Origin: Synanceia verrucosa
Taxonomy: Eukaryota > Chordata > Actinopteri > Perciformes > Synanceiidae
Direction of reading: 5' to 3'
Assembly: GCA_029721515.1 (NCBI GenBank)
Contig: CM056561.1
Coordinates: forward strand, 10,770,501 to 10,834,500
DNA: 64,000 nt
Shown: positions 49,758 through 62,699 of the stretch, one piece after another
Layout of the letters: each line of letters begins with the position of its first letter
Position numbering within the stretch: position 1 is the first letter of the stretch
Made by a program: the position numbers and the translations under genes
The notes under the pieces: generated by a model
Told to the model about the DNA's origin: nothing
The model's database searches: none
What the model saw: the letters and a program-made list of their open reading frames with translations, nothing else

Positions 49758-52700
49758 GTAAGGCCCCAAAAATCCATAAATGGACGATAAAACACATTTT
49801 TGATTCTTAAAATCAACTCTGAAATATATTATCATATTTCTAAGAGAAAAAAGGCACAACAGTAGACAGAGAAAAGAAAGAGCATTTTTTAATATCTCTG
49901 AAAATATAATTCTAATCAAGGCCAGAGTTTAAAAATCACAGCAGCTGGTTTGCTCTGGAAGAGGCCTATTTTTTCTGCTTTTTGTTTCATGTTTAAATCT
50001 TAAAGTGAATGTGTGACTTTTTGCTTGATCTGTGCGCTGTATTTGGACTATTGAATATTCCTCTGTCCTCACCTGTAGGCCTAGGCCGATAACAATTTCC
50101 TTCTTTCATGATTAATCACTAATCAGCTGTTTCATGTTTCTGTCTCAAAATATACATTCATAATGGCATTAATGGACATTAATATAACACATTGTGGGGT
50201 TTTTTTTCGCTGTCCCTTCAACATGTCAGTTCGTTTATCATGGGCTGTAAAAGTTGTGGTTGTTATTTATTATAGGAGGTGATAGAGAGGTCTACAACAG
50301 TAATGGCTGTGTCATGGGGTCAGGAGGACAAGATTCAATCAAAGTCTCCTAAACAATCCCATATTACATTTAGACAATACGCATTCTTCAGAAGAGAGGG
50401 TGGAAAAACAATCAATTAAAATGTTAATTTGATCCCCAGCAACACTCCAGTGTGTTGATGACAGAGTTCAATACACATGGAGACAAAAAACGCGCTGAAA
50501 AGAACCATTGACGCAACAATCAGAGCAGTTCATCACCTTTGAAATGTCTCTACCTGAGCTGATGATGAAAAAAAGCTGTTTTACCTAAATCTGCCTCCCA
50601 GAAGACATAATTTCCTGCCATTCTGCAATACTTGAAAAACACTCCACCACACGTGATGAATTTAATTATTGTCGCTTTGCATTTATCTGTATTTTTTCTT
50701 ATATTTTTGTGTCTTGTTGAATTGCAGTGGCACAAATGGAGGATTATTTAAGTAAAACAGCGTTATAATGAATTAGTTAGACGGTTTCGCACCTCTCGAA
50801 AGCTGAAAGACTGATTCTAACTTTGTTGAACTGTGGAAGATTTTCACACCAAAATATTCCTGAATATCACTCAACGTCTATGGTCATATAATTATGACAT
50901 TTCTTCCTATAAGTTGACTAGACATTATAGAAGTGTGCGTGTTAGTATAAAGTCGTTACTTTTGACACATGGTCTTAATTATTATTTTATTTCCCCCCTA
51001 AACTTAAAGCTAAGTATTTATTTTGTGCATATTTTCTGAAATAATAAGATCCACACTGACAAGTTCAAAGAAAGCAAGTGAACCTCAGCACAGCTCCATC
51101 CTGACCTGTGGGGTCTCTCTCCCTCTCTCTAAATTGAGGGATTAGGAATTCGGGCAATTAATGCCAGGAGTCCGTCTTGTGTCAGAGATGTGATGGATGG
51201 AGGGGACCCCTGGATCCTTCAGGCTGATAACACACCGCCCCGCCCTCCTCAGACAGATTCCTCCATCAGTCTGTCTCTGATTCAATCGGGGTGGGGGCGG
51301 GGGGGTTGATCATCACAAGGATGGAGGGGGTTTAAATTCCTCTTCCAGCTATTCATCATGCATTGGCCCGTAACCAGAACCCCCTCATCCATGCCCCCGC
51401 AGTTTAAAACGGTCTCGTAAACAGGAATGCTGTTTATTTCAAATTATCATTATTGGCAGATCAGAAAGATTAAATATCAAATTTGGATGGGGGCTGTGGT
51501 GATACCAAATATAAATGATACTCAGCACATAAATGAGTATCATTAAAATTTATCAGTATTTGCGAGGAAAAGACACATAAATAAAGGACGCATGGCGCAT
51601 GCAGCTCTACAGTTTTACACTAGCAGAGCGATTTGCTTGGTCTTAAACAGTCCTCGTGGGTTTAATCTAACACAATTTATGTATTTTTCCGGTTTCCAGA
51701 CCTTATAGAAGACATGGCCACTGAGGGCAGGGAGTGCGTCAATTGCGGCTCCGTGTCCACGCCGCTGTGGCGCAGGGATGGTACCGGACACTACCTGTGC
51801 AACGCCTGCGGCCTATACCATAAAATGAACGGCATCAACAGGCCGCTCATCAAACCACAGAAACGACTGGTAAGACTGGAACACACTCCTAGGTACTGAT
51901 TGATATGTCATTTAACTGGCACAAAGTGGCATATAGGCTTGCATTTTATTATAGTCTATATTTGAAATAAATTAAAAAAAATCTTAAAACAAAATATGGA
52001 TTTATCTCTTGGATAAAGTTACTTAGCAGATTAAGATTTTTCATTCAAAACATCTGATTAGTAAATGAAATATGACACATCATTTTAATAATATTACAAT
52101 CATAGCTCTATTCCACTCAGCTTGAGCTGCATTGTCCTCCATACCCCCAGTGCAATACATAGAGTGTTTATTATGTAAATATGTTGAAATATTGCAGTAT
52201 ACACTATTACTGTACATATACTTATGCAATAATTTTGGAAAAGATCCTATCTGAACACTGTCAATATGATTCCTCCAGGAATCCCTCAAGTAAGCTTGAC
52301 TATTGGAGTTCCCTGATTCTAAGGGTGCGTAGCACTGAAATGCTTATAATGACACTATAATACATTGTATTAATATAACACTCTATTACCATTAATACTA
52401 TAGTACATGATGACAACATTACTTTAGTTTTGTTTTCATGGTGGTAGATTTTGAGAAAAGTAATTAAGACCTGAATATTTCCACTACAAGTCATAATAAA
52501 TAGAAATAACAAAATGCTTATAATTGATCATGGAAAGACCTCTCCAAGTGTCAGTCATGCAGAGGATATATGCTACCACTGGGGTCAAAGCTGCCTGTTT
52601 GTGGTTAAAGAGTATTTTGAAAATGGAAAAAGCTCTGTGTTGGTGCAGTGAGGGTGGCTTTCAAGGCGTCACTGCTGTACATTTCCCAGGAACTTGCCTC

Positions 52701-54568
52701 TCTAGAGCAGCTGTGAGTTGCTCAACATCTCCTTCCACCAGTGAGCTGTTTTTATTTGTCCTGCAGCGACCTTGCCCTTGGACGGGACGTTTTTAGACAA
52801 GGCTCATGCACCAAAGCAGCCTCTCTGCTGTTGTGTGATGTTATTGGTTCACACTTATGCAAAACCAAGCTAAGTTGCACCATGATATGAGAGGAAACTA
52901 ATCATTTGTTGCCTTTAAATATTGTCCATCTAATGAGTTATTAGAGTTTTTGTATGGGTATGTGGAGGAATAATTCACCATTGTTGTACCAAACTGTATG
53001 CTGACATCCTGTATTCCATTGTGAATGTTAAGGGAACAGTTCAGGGATACAAAGATGTGCATTGTGAGTCTATTTCTAACACCAAGGTTTCTAATTTGGG
53101 TTTCAGCCAACAAAACTGTTTTTAATTTATTCTTTTTTAATACCTTCAGCAAACCACGTCTCGCAGAGCCGGTCTTTGCTGCACTAACTGCCACACCAGC
53201 ACCACCACGCTGTGGAGGCGCAATGCTGAGGGAGAGCCTGTGTGTAATGCCTGTGGTCTCTACATGAAGCTGCACGGGGTAGGTCACACCAGATCAACAA
53301 TGTCTTCTACTCATGCCCAGTCTTCTCAAGTCTTCCCCCACAAATCCTCCAGCAACTCCTTGCTACAGTAGTCAGCAGGTCACTATTTGCACAGTGTAAA
53401 ACCTCTCCAAGGACATTGTGGTCATTGTTATCAGAGCTGCAGTGTGGGAGGGGAGCTTGTGTGTGTTGTCATGACAGTGTGGCCTCTGGTGTATCAGGGA
53501 CTGGGAGGTAAACTTAACTAATGTGTGTTGCTCTACTCCCTACAGGTGCCCAGACCTCTGGCCATGAAGAAAGAGAGCATTCAGACCAGGAAGCGCAAAC
53601 CTAAGATACCCAAGAATAAAACATCCACAGGTATGGTCAGACAGATGCAGAGAATGGGGAAGGAGATTGTTCTGAAATTCTCAATAAACATTATCATGAC
53701 AGAAGTTTTCAGTCTGAGAACTCACTTTTGTTCTTTAGGATCCAGCACCTCTGACAACAACTCGCCGACCTCCCTGTCAGTCTCAGAACACGCCTCAAAA
53801 GTCAAGAGTGAACCCAATATGGCCCCTTCCCCCTACGCTGGACAGACGGTCACATCAGCCACTCAGGTAAACATCCTTTTTGCTCAAATGTACGATAGTA
53901 TGCAAAGAAGGGAGATGTGGTTGATGCGCCCAAAAAATTTCCCAGCATTCTTCTAACTTCTACTGATGACATTAGTACTGCGTCACATGACGTTATGTCC
54001 ATAGCTTAAATTACATAAAAAGCTTACCTATTTCAAACATTGTTTTTGTCAAACCCTGTCAGGGTAAAGGAGGTTTCCGCCCAAGAGGCTAAGTATGACA
54101 AGGGATGGGCATGAACATGTTGGAGATCATGAAAGTTGAACTCCTTGTGTAAGGTTTTGTCTGTCACAAATGAATTTACAGACTCTGGCTAATCCACTGG
54201 AAGGATTTGACTTTGCTGTGAAATGTCCCTGTTTTAAATGTTGCTCTGACCAGGCCTTAACTCAAGATAACCCTGATGACATCATCTAAGTTTGAAAAAA
54301 AGCTCCCTTCAGAGTCACAGAAGACATTAAACAGCTTGTGACGCAATGTGACTCTCATGGATAAAATCACTTCTGCCCTTTTAAAGAATCCTTTTTGGTT
54401 TAAAGGTAACAATGGTTATGTTTGTTTTAACTTGTCTCTTTCCTCCCCGTATAGGCGCCATTGGACAGCACAGGCTCAGGGCATGTGGACATTAAATATG
54501 AGGATTATCCCTTTTCCCCGACCTCCATGACGCCACAGAACTCTTGGTGTGCTCTCTCTCAAGCATGA
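49226..54568 (+). CDS. gata5: GATA-binding transcription factor Gata5, six coding exons, 385 aa
   Basis: The coding exons are 49226-49757, 51700-51869, 53150-53278, 53546-53630, 53739-53866 and 54455-54568; all junctions are GT-AG and the total is 1158 nt. The start ATG follows an in-frame TAA at 49118-49120 and has A at -3. Residues 1-177 are the Ser/Pro/His/Tyr-rich activation region beginning MYQSLALSS. The N finger is C190-x2-C193-x17-C211-x2-C214 and the C finger is C245-x2-C248-x17-C266-x2-C269, followed by a basic tail (about 284-297, KKESIQTRKRKPK) that in this family contacts DNA and directs nuclear import. The protein binds WGATAR sites and, by family knowledge, drives endoderm and heart specification. 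Gata5 rather than Gata4 or Gata6 is chosen from the MYQSLAL start, the short N-terminus and the WCALSQA end, which resembles WCALALA of human GATA5. Length is close to human GATA5 (397 aa). VKSE (327-330) and IKYE (361-364) fit the SUMO consensus. The frame appears intact. Confidence 0.95.
49758..51699 (+). other. gata5 intron between first coding and N-finger exons
   Basis: This is the largest gata5 intron (1942 bp). It is mostly AT-rich, but 51100-51420 is GC-rich with G-runs (51288-51306) and non-repetitive sequence that could be an intronic regulatory element. No transposon or RNA gene was recognised. Confidence 0.7.
51700..51869 (+). CDS. gata5: gata5 exon 3: N-terminal zinc finger
   Basis: This 170-nt exon begins after tttccag and ends at ctg|gtaaga. 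It encodes residues 178-234 including CVNCG, TPLWRRDGTGHYLCNACG and the linker NRPLIKPQKRL. The phase matches both neighbouring exons. Confidence 0.95.
51870..53149 (+). other. gata5 intron between the two zinc-finger exons
   Basis: This 1280-bp intron is AT-rich in its first half and unique in its second half. No repeats, RNA genes or alternative exons could be supported. Confidence 0.6.
53150..53278 (+). CDS. gata5: gata5 exon 4: C-terminal zinc finger
   Basis: This 129-nt exon (43 codons) lies between ttcag and ggg|gtaggt. It encodes QTTSRRAGLCCTNC through NACGLYMKLHG, the main DNA-binding finger of the family. Confidence 0.95.
53546..53630 (+). CDS. gata5: gata5 exon 5: basic tail after the C finger
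   Basis: This 85-nt exon follows tccctacag and ends at acag|gtatgg. It encodes VPRPLAMKKESIQTRKRKPK and the start of a Ser/Thr-rich linker. Confidence 0.93.
53739..53866 (+). CDS. gata5: gata5 exon 6: Ser/Pro-rich C-terminal segment
   Basis: This 128-nt exon follows ttctttag after an intron of only 108 bp and ends at actcag|gtaaac. It encodes residues 306-348 and includes the VKSEP motif, a candidate SUMO acceptor. Confidence 0.9.
53867..54454 (+). other. gata5 last intron
   Basis: This 588-bp intron lies before the final coding exon. Nothing beyond splice signals was recognised. Confidence 0.7.
54455..54568 (+). CDS. gata5: gata5 exon 7: C-terminus and stop
   Basis: The acceptor is cctccccgtatag. 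The coding part is 114 nt including TGA at 54566-54568. It encodes residues 349-385 with IKYEDYPF and the family end WCALSQA. Confidence 0.92.
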   Translation, partial: APLDSTGSGHVDIKYEDYPFSPTSMTPQNSWCALSQA

Positions 54569-55655
54569 GCAACCTTGACCAACAGAAACTGTGTCGTATA
54601 AACATTTATTTGGATTTTATGCTGATGGCTACATGTGTGCAGGATCTCTTGACCTGGGCACCTTGGCCTATAATATGCTTGCCATACTATATACTGTCAT
54701 ACACTGGTAACTGGCAGGCTCATCACAGCTTACCTGGACCATATTTAACTTCACAAGGACAGAGAATATCAAGGTGGCAGGATATGTGTATATTTCCACA
54801 CCACCTCAACGGCTCTGCCAGGGCAAAGAACACAGGTGAACAAGGACTAATTCACAGACCCTGGCTTTTCCTGAGATCACACCCAACAAGCCACAGCGGG
54901 ACAACAAGAACTACCTTTCACTGAAATCTCCATTTTGGGAGAAACTACACCAAATACACCAATGCAAAGACAATCAAGTGGAATGTGAAAAATACATGGA
55001 TACAGTAACCCCTTTTATAGCAGATGATTGATTTTAGTTTCATTCATTTTTGTTGCTGTCACTGGTGCTTGTTGATAGTTTTCTGTGGTCTTTTCAAGAA
55101 CATAACGAGAGCAGTTTGAAAGAAAAGCAGAAAATGGACAGAAAATACCCTTTTTATGGCTCATTACAAACAAGTAGATGATTAACTTTTATAGGCACAT
55201 TATTTATGTTGAGATAAGGACAATTAGAAGTTACGGTGGACACTAAAACCAGCCAGTTATAGCCTACTGCTCAGTGTTGTAGAATGGCTGGTGTGATGTA
55301 CAGCCTATGACGCTTGGATTGTATGATTGATTTTACAACATATAAACAGCATCTTGTATGATTCAGCGAAAAACCAGAATCACCTTTTTGATTCTGAAAT
55401 CATGACTAAATATCAGAAGTTGATCATTTTACTGTTTTACTATTTGACATTAATGAAAGTGCAATGACTCAAGTTTTAATTTAAACAATTGAAGGCACAT
55501 CAAACTAGTATGAATTGAAACGTAATAATCTAATTTTATTGTCTGTCTTATTTTGTCAATTAATTTTATTGTTTGAGGAACTCTCTATTGTTTCCTCTCT
55601 TTTCTTCAATGCTCTTTGGAATCTGTTCAGGTTAATAAAATGATCACATTTTTTG
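54569..55655 (+). other. gata5: probable gata5 3'UTR
   Basis: The first AATAAA after the stop in a favourable context is at 55634-55639 (gttaataaaatg). A second lies at 56182-56187. Use of the first would give a 3'UTR of about 1.1 kb. The tail end is AT-rich and contains no other gene signal. Confidence 0.45.
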
Positions 55656-57954
55656 CCATTTAAATTATGAATATTTGTTTGGTTTTCCAGTGGATCTCAC
55701 AAATATTTTAATTAGAGGATATTCTTACAGTATTTTTTATACGATGTAGGTTGTTTTCGTGAGGTTTGCATTTGGCTATCACAACCATTTAGAGTGGCTG
55801 AATTTAAACATTTTGACCATTCATCCATTACTTTCAGTTAACTGTTTGAAATGTGTACACATCATTTTAGTTAACTCTTACTACTGTTTCAACTATTATT
55901 ATTTTTCTGTTTCAACCAATTACAGTATCCATTATTTTAACTATCTATTTCAATTTATTGATTACTTTTCTTTCATTTAGCCAATTATTTGAACTTCCTG
56001 GCTCTCTTTCACACACTTTCAAACCATGGCAACAGGTGTTTACAAATGACTTGGTTGATAGGCAGCTTACTGGTTGTTGCAAACTTAGGCTACTCAAGAT
56101 AAAATCAAGATTATTTGGAATCCATTCAGCTGTTTATTTCTCCTCATTAACACACATTTTATGAATGCACAGTATTTGTTTAATAAAATCATAATTTGGT
56201 TTACTTTGTGGAATTCAGTTTAGCCCTTAAAGCTCTCTATATAGGTTGGGCTAACCTCTTATAATATAAATGATGGAATAAAAGGTTCTATAATGCCAAC
56301 TATTTTGATCGAACCATTTAGAACCGTTATATTTTGCGATTTCTGATTCAGATCTTTGCACTGTTTGTCTATAGGGTATTTCCACAAAGACATTTGTGCA
56401 ATTGCAGATACATTTAGCAGAGATGTATTTGCTCATGCAAAGCTATATTTGCTCCAATGCACAGATTGTATGCGTGTGTGCGTGAAAATGTGTGTGTACA
56501 AGGAGGGTGTGTTCTCCCGCTGGTTGCTTCAGCCTGCAGTGTCGAGCAAAGGTTATGTTCCAGCTCTGCTTTATGGCAGCTGGGTTCGAATTGACTGCAC
56601 TGCTGAGGAAAATACAGATCTGTCAGCAACAAGGCTGCTGCTTTACTGCCGCCATGGCGACATCCAGGCACCGGTGCACCACCAACACTGCCCAGCTTTA
56701 TGACTGTTGGCCAAGATGTTGTTGTCTTATCTGTTACTGGGAAAGGCCTGTTGCAGTGTCACGTGAAGATGCAGACACATTCATTTTCAATCTGGCACGT
56801 AGAAGAGTAAAGTGAATACAGATAAGCAGATAATGAACAACTGATAACAGAAAAAGATCAACTGTTTATAAAAATGTTCAAACATCATGAAGACATGTTG
56901 AGCTTTAAAGTTCATTTGATTTTTGATGTCAGAAACACTACTTTGACCCAAAAAAGCAGAACTAAAAGTTTAAGATTCTTCAGATTCTGCATCTGTCAGC
57001 TGCATTTCATGGACTTCATCAACAGATGGAGTCAATAAAATGTTCTTATATCAATCTTTTTACCAAGCTGCAGTATCAATGGAATCAAGATTCTCACTTC
57101 AAAGTCAATAGTTGCAACCTAAACAAACACAGAGAGAGAGAGCTACCAACTCTTTGTTTTCAGTGCAAAAGTGCAAAAGCTCAGCACTCAAACCATTCTT
57201 ATGCCTGCATTTACACTCAATTGCTAGGAAATTAAGTGGCGTCATTACAGTCGTGCCAAAGTAAGACCTCCAGAGGTGACTGGAGGATGTGTGAAGATCC
57301 CCTGTATCATGTTAATATCCCCCACTCTGGGTTTGTCTTTTACAAATACTGTACCTCTAGCAGAAGGTAACCAGAGGTTTCACAAAATTGTAAATAAAAC
57401 TTTCCAAACACATTTAGCAACCACATTCCAACCAGAATATTTTAGGGTAAAAATTTGAATTTAATGAAAAAGACCTTCAAATACCACAAGAGGAGGAAAA
57501 CCAACACTACCCATTTTAACTGTCATATAGAAAATAACTTATTGTACATTCTACGGGAGATTAACTTCTCATCTAATATCACATTAGACTACATTATCAT
57601 GTGTAATTGATGTTTATTTTTATCATTTGGAAGTCTGTATATGACAAAGTCTCTCAGTGTGTGTAAGAGATGAAGTTCTGCTACCCTGTTTCAGCTGCAT
57701 GGTGCAGCTTTACTTGACTCACTTTGGTACCCAGTCCTGTTTTCTACACAGTGTTTCCTTGTTGTAGATAGTACCCCGTCAGAAAATGGCACGATAACAC
57801 TTGTGAGATTTTTCTTTATGTCTGGGTTTGATCCCCTTGGATTCGATTTCTCAGGATGATTTCCATCCTGGCCAATCACAAATACAAAGCAAATACTCGG
57901 GGGACGGGGGGAGGCGTGTGTTAACGATGATGTCCAACGTGCGCAGCATTTGTG
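55656..57954. other. gene-free stretch downstream of gata5
   Basis: AT-rich to 56350, then a more complex block (56480-56760) that may be regulatory. 57690-57950 may belong to the neighbouring transposon relic. Confidence 0.45.
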
Positions 57955-58250
57955 TTTGGCAATGGTGACAGAGATGGAAGTGAAGGAAGCCATTCACCCC
58001 ATTTTGGCTAGGCTCCCAAATATTCAGCAATTGAAGTCAGAACAAGAGGAATTTTTAACCAGTTTTACTGCCGACAAAGATGTCATGGATTTATTCCCAC
58101 GGGGTTCGGGAAAAGTCTAATTTTTCAGTTAGCTCCGTTAGTGGCGAAGGAGTTGGCTAGCCTGTATTCCAGCGGCGCATTACATATGTCACGATCAAAC
58201 GTTAGCGATTGGGTAAAATCCAATCCAAACGTTTTAAAATTCACGCCTCC
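57955..58250 (+). pseudogene. degenerate RecQ-like helicase fragment, probably from a transposon
   Basis: From 57961 the frame reads MVTEMEVKEAIHPILARLPN and on to EEFLTSFTADKDVMDLF. After a one-base frame change it continues IPTGFGKSLIFQLAPLVAKE. PTGFGKS is a Walker A motif in the arrangement typical of RecQ helicases (E-Q-E-E upstream, KDV-L-PTG-GKS). The later helicase motifs are missing and TGA closes the frame near 58256. The adjacent upstream stretch (57690-57950) may be part of the same element. It is a relic, not a gene. Confidence 0.55.
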
Positions 58251-58594
58251 CATCTGAAATTGGTTTTCAACGCAGGAATGCTAGACCCTCTGTACCATAT
58301 AGTACATACTGCAACCCCGAAAAGGCATTGTCAGATCATCTCACTCTGGAACCCATTGTCAGAAAATACCATTGTGGGTCACCGACAACGCCAGAGGCAT
58401 CTGTAAGCGAGGTGGAATTGGTATTAAAGTTTGTCGGAGTTACAGAATTCCGTTGTCATGTGGACGGCACCTCAATGTAGACAGGATCCTCAGCTGTTTT
58501 ATAATCAGTGTTCGAATTACGGGGGAGCTAAGAGGAGCTCGGCTCCCCCGAGAGGGCTTCAAGCTGTTTCAATTAATTAGCATAATTGCATGTT

Positions 58595-58990
58595 TCTTGC
58601 TGTGGCCATGGGGAGCTGGACTAGAATTGTGAGATCGCCACCTGAACTCCTTTTTTTATCAAACAAATCAAATGTGTAGTGACACAATCTTTAATGGACG
58701 CACATATGTGAATTGTCCCGAGGTCATTCTCAGGAAATCCCACCAATCGCGGAATCCTGATGTAAACTGTACGATTGTGTTTCTATACAGTTTGTATAGC
58801 AATCCGGCACGCCTTTCTACTGATCATGGCAGTGCACTGGTAAGATCATGAGGTCCTTGAGCTGCTCAGCATCCACCTCTCACAGAGGGAGGTCAGACCT
58901 GTGATTGCTGGAAGTGTGAAAGCGCCTTAATGCCAAACCAAGACAGAAAATCCCACGTCAAAATTGGAAAGTCGTGTCTGAAAGCCACTG
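58595..58990 (+). mobile_element. MITE family copy C
   Basis: It contains caaatcaaatgtgtagtgac, acaatctttaatgg, atccggcacgcc, gagctgctcag and the end block ggaagtgtgaaagcgcc, which matches the reverse complement of copy A's gcactttcacac block. It sits right after the helicase-like relic. Confidence 0.5.
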
Positions 58991-59852
58991 TATAATTCGA
59001 ACCCTGCTTATAATCATAGCAGTAGTACTACATCTACAACAAGGCATAGCTGAGTTATTTCAGCTACAACCAAACATAGAATGGCATACGGTGCAGTTCA
59101 GTGAGCTGTCATTTTTTAAAATGGGTTTGTGCTGGATGTTGCAGTAGTGACGATTCTCTCTGACCTATCAGTGGTCTGGAGTTTTAACTCCACCTTGTAC
59201 TATCTGAGCTCATGTGGATCCTTTACTGAGCTTGTAACAAGAATAGGGTGGTTCTACCCACAACTTTTTCAAACTGAAATGCAAAAATAGCAGTTTCTAA
59301 TGTGAAATGAATTCAATTGGACTGGAGTACTTGGTGGGAATGCATCATTTGGGTCAGTCTGTGTGTTTGTTAGTTTAGTTAATATATTAAGGAGGAGGGT
59401 GTTTGTTGTTATAAGACAAGGTAAGGGTCTAAAAAACGTGTAATGCTGGGCAGGGGCTTGCTTCGTTAAAAAAAAAAAAAGACATTTGCTCATCCTCACT
59501 ACTCTAATATTTTTATTTCTTTCTGCAGTATGGTTTATTTAACCTGCTGTACACATGTAATGTGACATGCTCATGTATTCATTTCAACTGACAGTTGATG
59601 GTGAAAAAGAAACCTTGGATTTGATTTAGACCTGGAAACACCAAGGCTGTGGGTCGGACCAGTGTCAAGGCCACGATGACTGCTGCGCCTCTGCAACAAT
59701 TTTTGACTTTGGTGAGACCTCTCATACCTGCCCATCCTTCAAGAGAGAGGCTACTTTTTATGTTTTGTATGAAAAAGACAGCCCTACTCCTTTTTCCTTT
59801 TCCTTTATGTTCACAGCATTCTGTCTTCTTGGACAAACCCCCCAACAGCTAA

Positions 59853-59853
<1 letters not shown>

Positions 59854-59887
<34 letters not shown>

Positions 59888-59899
59888 TGTGTGTGTGTG
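59854..59899. repeat. (GT)n microsatellite
   Basis: GT repeat with one CGCG interruption. Confidence 0.95.
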
Positions 59900-60104
59900 C
59901 AGTGTTACAACTCAATCCTGGACGGACATGTGTGGAAGGGCCACAGTCCAGCAATAATATGAGCAGCCGATAGTGAGAAATGGCTTTTTTCTTCTTTGTC
60001 TACAGCTGCAGACAGTCTTTCCCAGGGCTCTGCTCCTTGAATGTTCCATTCAATTACTGCCTCCAAGCAAACAGGATATTCTCTTCTGTACTGTGACTGC
60101 CTTT

Positions 60105-60128
60105 TGTGTGTGTGAGTGTGTGTGTGTG
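60105..60128. repeat. (GT)n microsatellite
   Basis: Short GT repeat with a GA interruption. Another short one lies at 60281-60299. Confidence 0.85.
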
Positions 60129-61496
60129 ACAGACTGAGAGTGAGTGTTTGAGATGTTGGAAGGTAGCACACACATTTATTCAACAAATTTTCAGCCTTTA
60201 AATCAAAACTTCCGCCAGCTGTCTTCTCAGTGATTCGCCCTGAGGTCCTATTCTTCACTCTGTGTGACAGGAACAAAACGGTGTGTGTGTGTGTGTGTTG
60301 CAGTTAGATATACAGTATGAGAATTTTTTCCTTGCCAAAGCCCGACGTTCTGCTTGTGGGATATGTTGTTTTCATTTTTGTGTTGGGGCGTCTTTGGGCT
60401 TCAGTCCACCATATCCTCATGTCAACAGAGATAAAAAAACACTCACAAAAAACATTGAAATTACTCAATATTACGTTATATAACAAATAGACACACTGTA
60501 GACTGTGTACAGTATGTTCATACAATGGGTGAGTTACACTGTATACCTAGCATTATATAACATAATCTCTCGAGCTCAGTGATTCTGAAGAACTGGGTCT
60601 CAAAGATGTTATCTGATAAGAATCAATCGTCCATCCACCTCACCAACACCCCAAACCCAAGCAAGCATGAGGGACGACAATGCGAGTGGTGCTGACAGAG
60701 GGTTCCAACTGAAATTTATGACTGGGAACTTGTAAATTCCAACTTCCCAGTTCAAATAAATGTATATTCATTTCAGCATCAGTTCATATTTTTTGCTCAG
60801 CATCAAAAGTGATTCTCTTCTCGTTGTCGACAGTGAAAACAGTCCTTCCCCTCCTGACCATGCACTAAATCACACCCTCTGTCTGTTGATGATATTGGTC
60901 ATTCACACTATGACTCTGTAAAGTTTTCCACTGTGCTCGCCTTAAATCTCAAGTGAGATGTTGAAACTTGAAACCAAAGGCCCTAATGCATGGACAGACA
61001 GTCTATGTGCAATGTCGGCCATTGGTGATTGGCTGTGGCCCTAATATTTGCAACATGTCCCGTAACATGTTGACTGATTTTCAGACGATTCAGCCTGTAG
61101 GACTGACTATGGAGTGCAACTGAGAAAAGCAAGCAAACCAGTAAAATTAGGAGTGCTCTTTTCATTTTCTATCTTCATCTCAGCCAATCATTCCAACACA
61201 TGAATATTTACACAGTGACATGGCCATCTGAAATGAAGCCTTGAGTGAGAGTGTGTGAAACACTTTTTTATTATTGCATCTGTATATCAGAGCAACAGCT
61301 TGTATATCCATAGTACTCAAGCTTCCAGTTTCCACCTTCTGGTATGAGGAGTTATTTCCTCTCACAGGACACAAATTCATTTTATTTTTTTGTACTGTTG
61401 GTAAGTGCTGACTGTCATAACGCACAATTCTTCTTAAAGTTGTGTAAATACTAATAATTCAGAAATGGTTGGATGATATTGTACAACAACATTCTC

Positions 61497-61500
61497 TCTT

Positions 61501-61536
<36 letters not shown>

Positions 61537-61537
61537 C
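61497..61537. repeat. compound (TC)n(CA)n microsatellite
   Basis: TC units run into CA units. A further CA repeat lies at 61845-61865. Confidence 0.95.
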
Positions 61538-62699
61538 TAAATAGTAACAATGGCAGTTATTTGGTCAGGAGCCCCATTCCATCATGATTCTGTTCACTGA
61601 TGAGCTCCTGTACAAAACCACATCTTAGAAGTATGTTTGTTGTATTTGTTTTAAAATGGGGAGTCGTTCAGTGAGGTTGTCATTTTAACATATTGATAAC
61701 TTAATTAATAACTACAACTGTGTATAAAGTTGACTATTGTGCACAATAGAACACGTCCTCAGCAGTCTGAAGTTCACAGAACAAACAGGGCAGAGGTTAT
61801 AATACAACAACGGCTCCATAAACCAAAGTTCATCTCACCTGGTGACACACACACACACACACACAGACAAGCAGCTTACCTCATTAAGGAGGTGCCAAAC
61901 ACTAATCCATACATGTTGACTGAAGTTCGTTAATTCATTAGAATAAAATGCAAATTACAAGCATAGCAATTCTTTCCAGTGAATGCACCATAATTTGCTG
62001 GATTCATCCAATAAAATTGAGATAAATGGAATATTTTATCAATGCTTCATCTGAAGCAAAATAATTATTATTTAAGAATCTGGTGTGTAGCTCTAGCCGC
62101 CAGCAGGTAGTGTAGCTCTGTCTGAACCTCTGCTTTGGCGTCATGGAGGTGTGTGATTTGTGACCATTGTTCTGCTCCTCTGTCTGAGGTGAGATGACCA
62201 TTGTTGTTCAGCATGATCCTCATTCCTCACCTCTCTGTTTCTCCTTCCCATTCGTTAACTTTTCACTAATCTAACCTATAAGTCAGCAATGTGATTTGTG
62301 CTGAATACTGATTGCATTTGCATGCACTTAACTGTAGGAGGATCATTTCATGTAGAGCTGCATGCTCATATTTAAAATGATTCAGTAGTTCCTGAAAGGG
62401 GAAGTGCCATTTTTTACAAATTGGACCTTATTTCTGGGATAAAATACTGCCATTTACCCACCCATTTTACTTTGGAGTCATTTGGAGTATTTCTGATGAT
62501 ATTTGGATTTGATGATATCATTTAACAGGAGTGAAGGGGGCACAGAAATGCAGCTACAAAATGACACAAACTTGACCATTTCTCAAATGACAGTTAATAA
62601 GGTGGGCTACACAATTGCTATTCTCATTTGAGTCAGGAGTTGGCCGTAACTTTAGAAAATTCAGTCTGTAAACAGACTGCTATTATAGTTTACTAAGGA

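Noticed and set aside
49244..49816. 190-codon open frame on the minus strand over the first gata5 coding exon
   Set aside because: It is the antisense shadow of a GC-rich coding exon. It has no splice context or recognisable domain.
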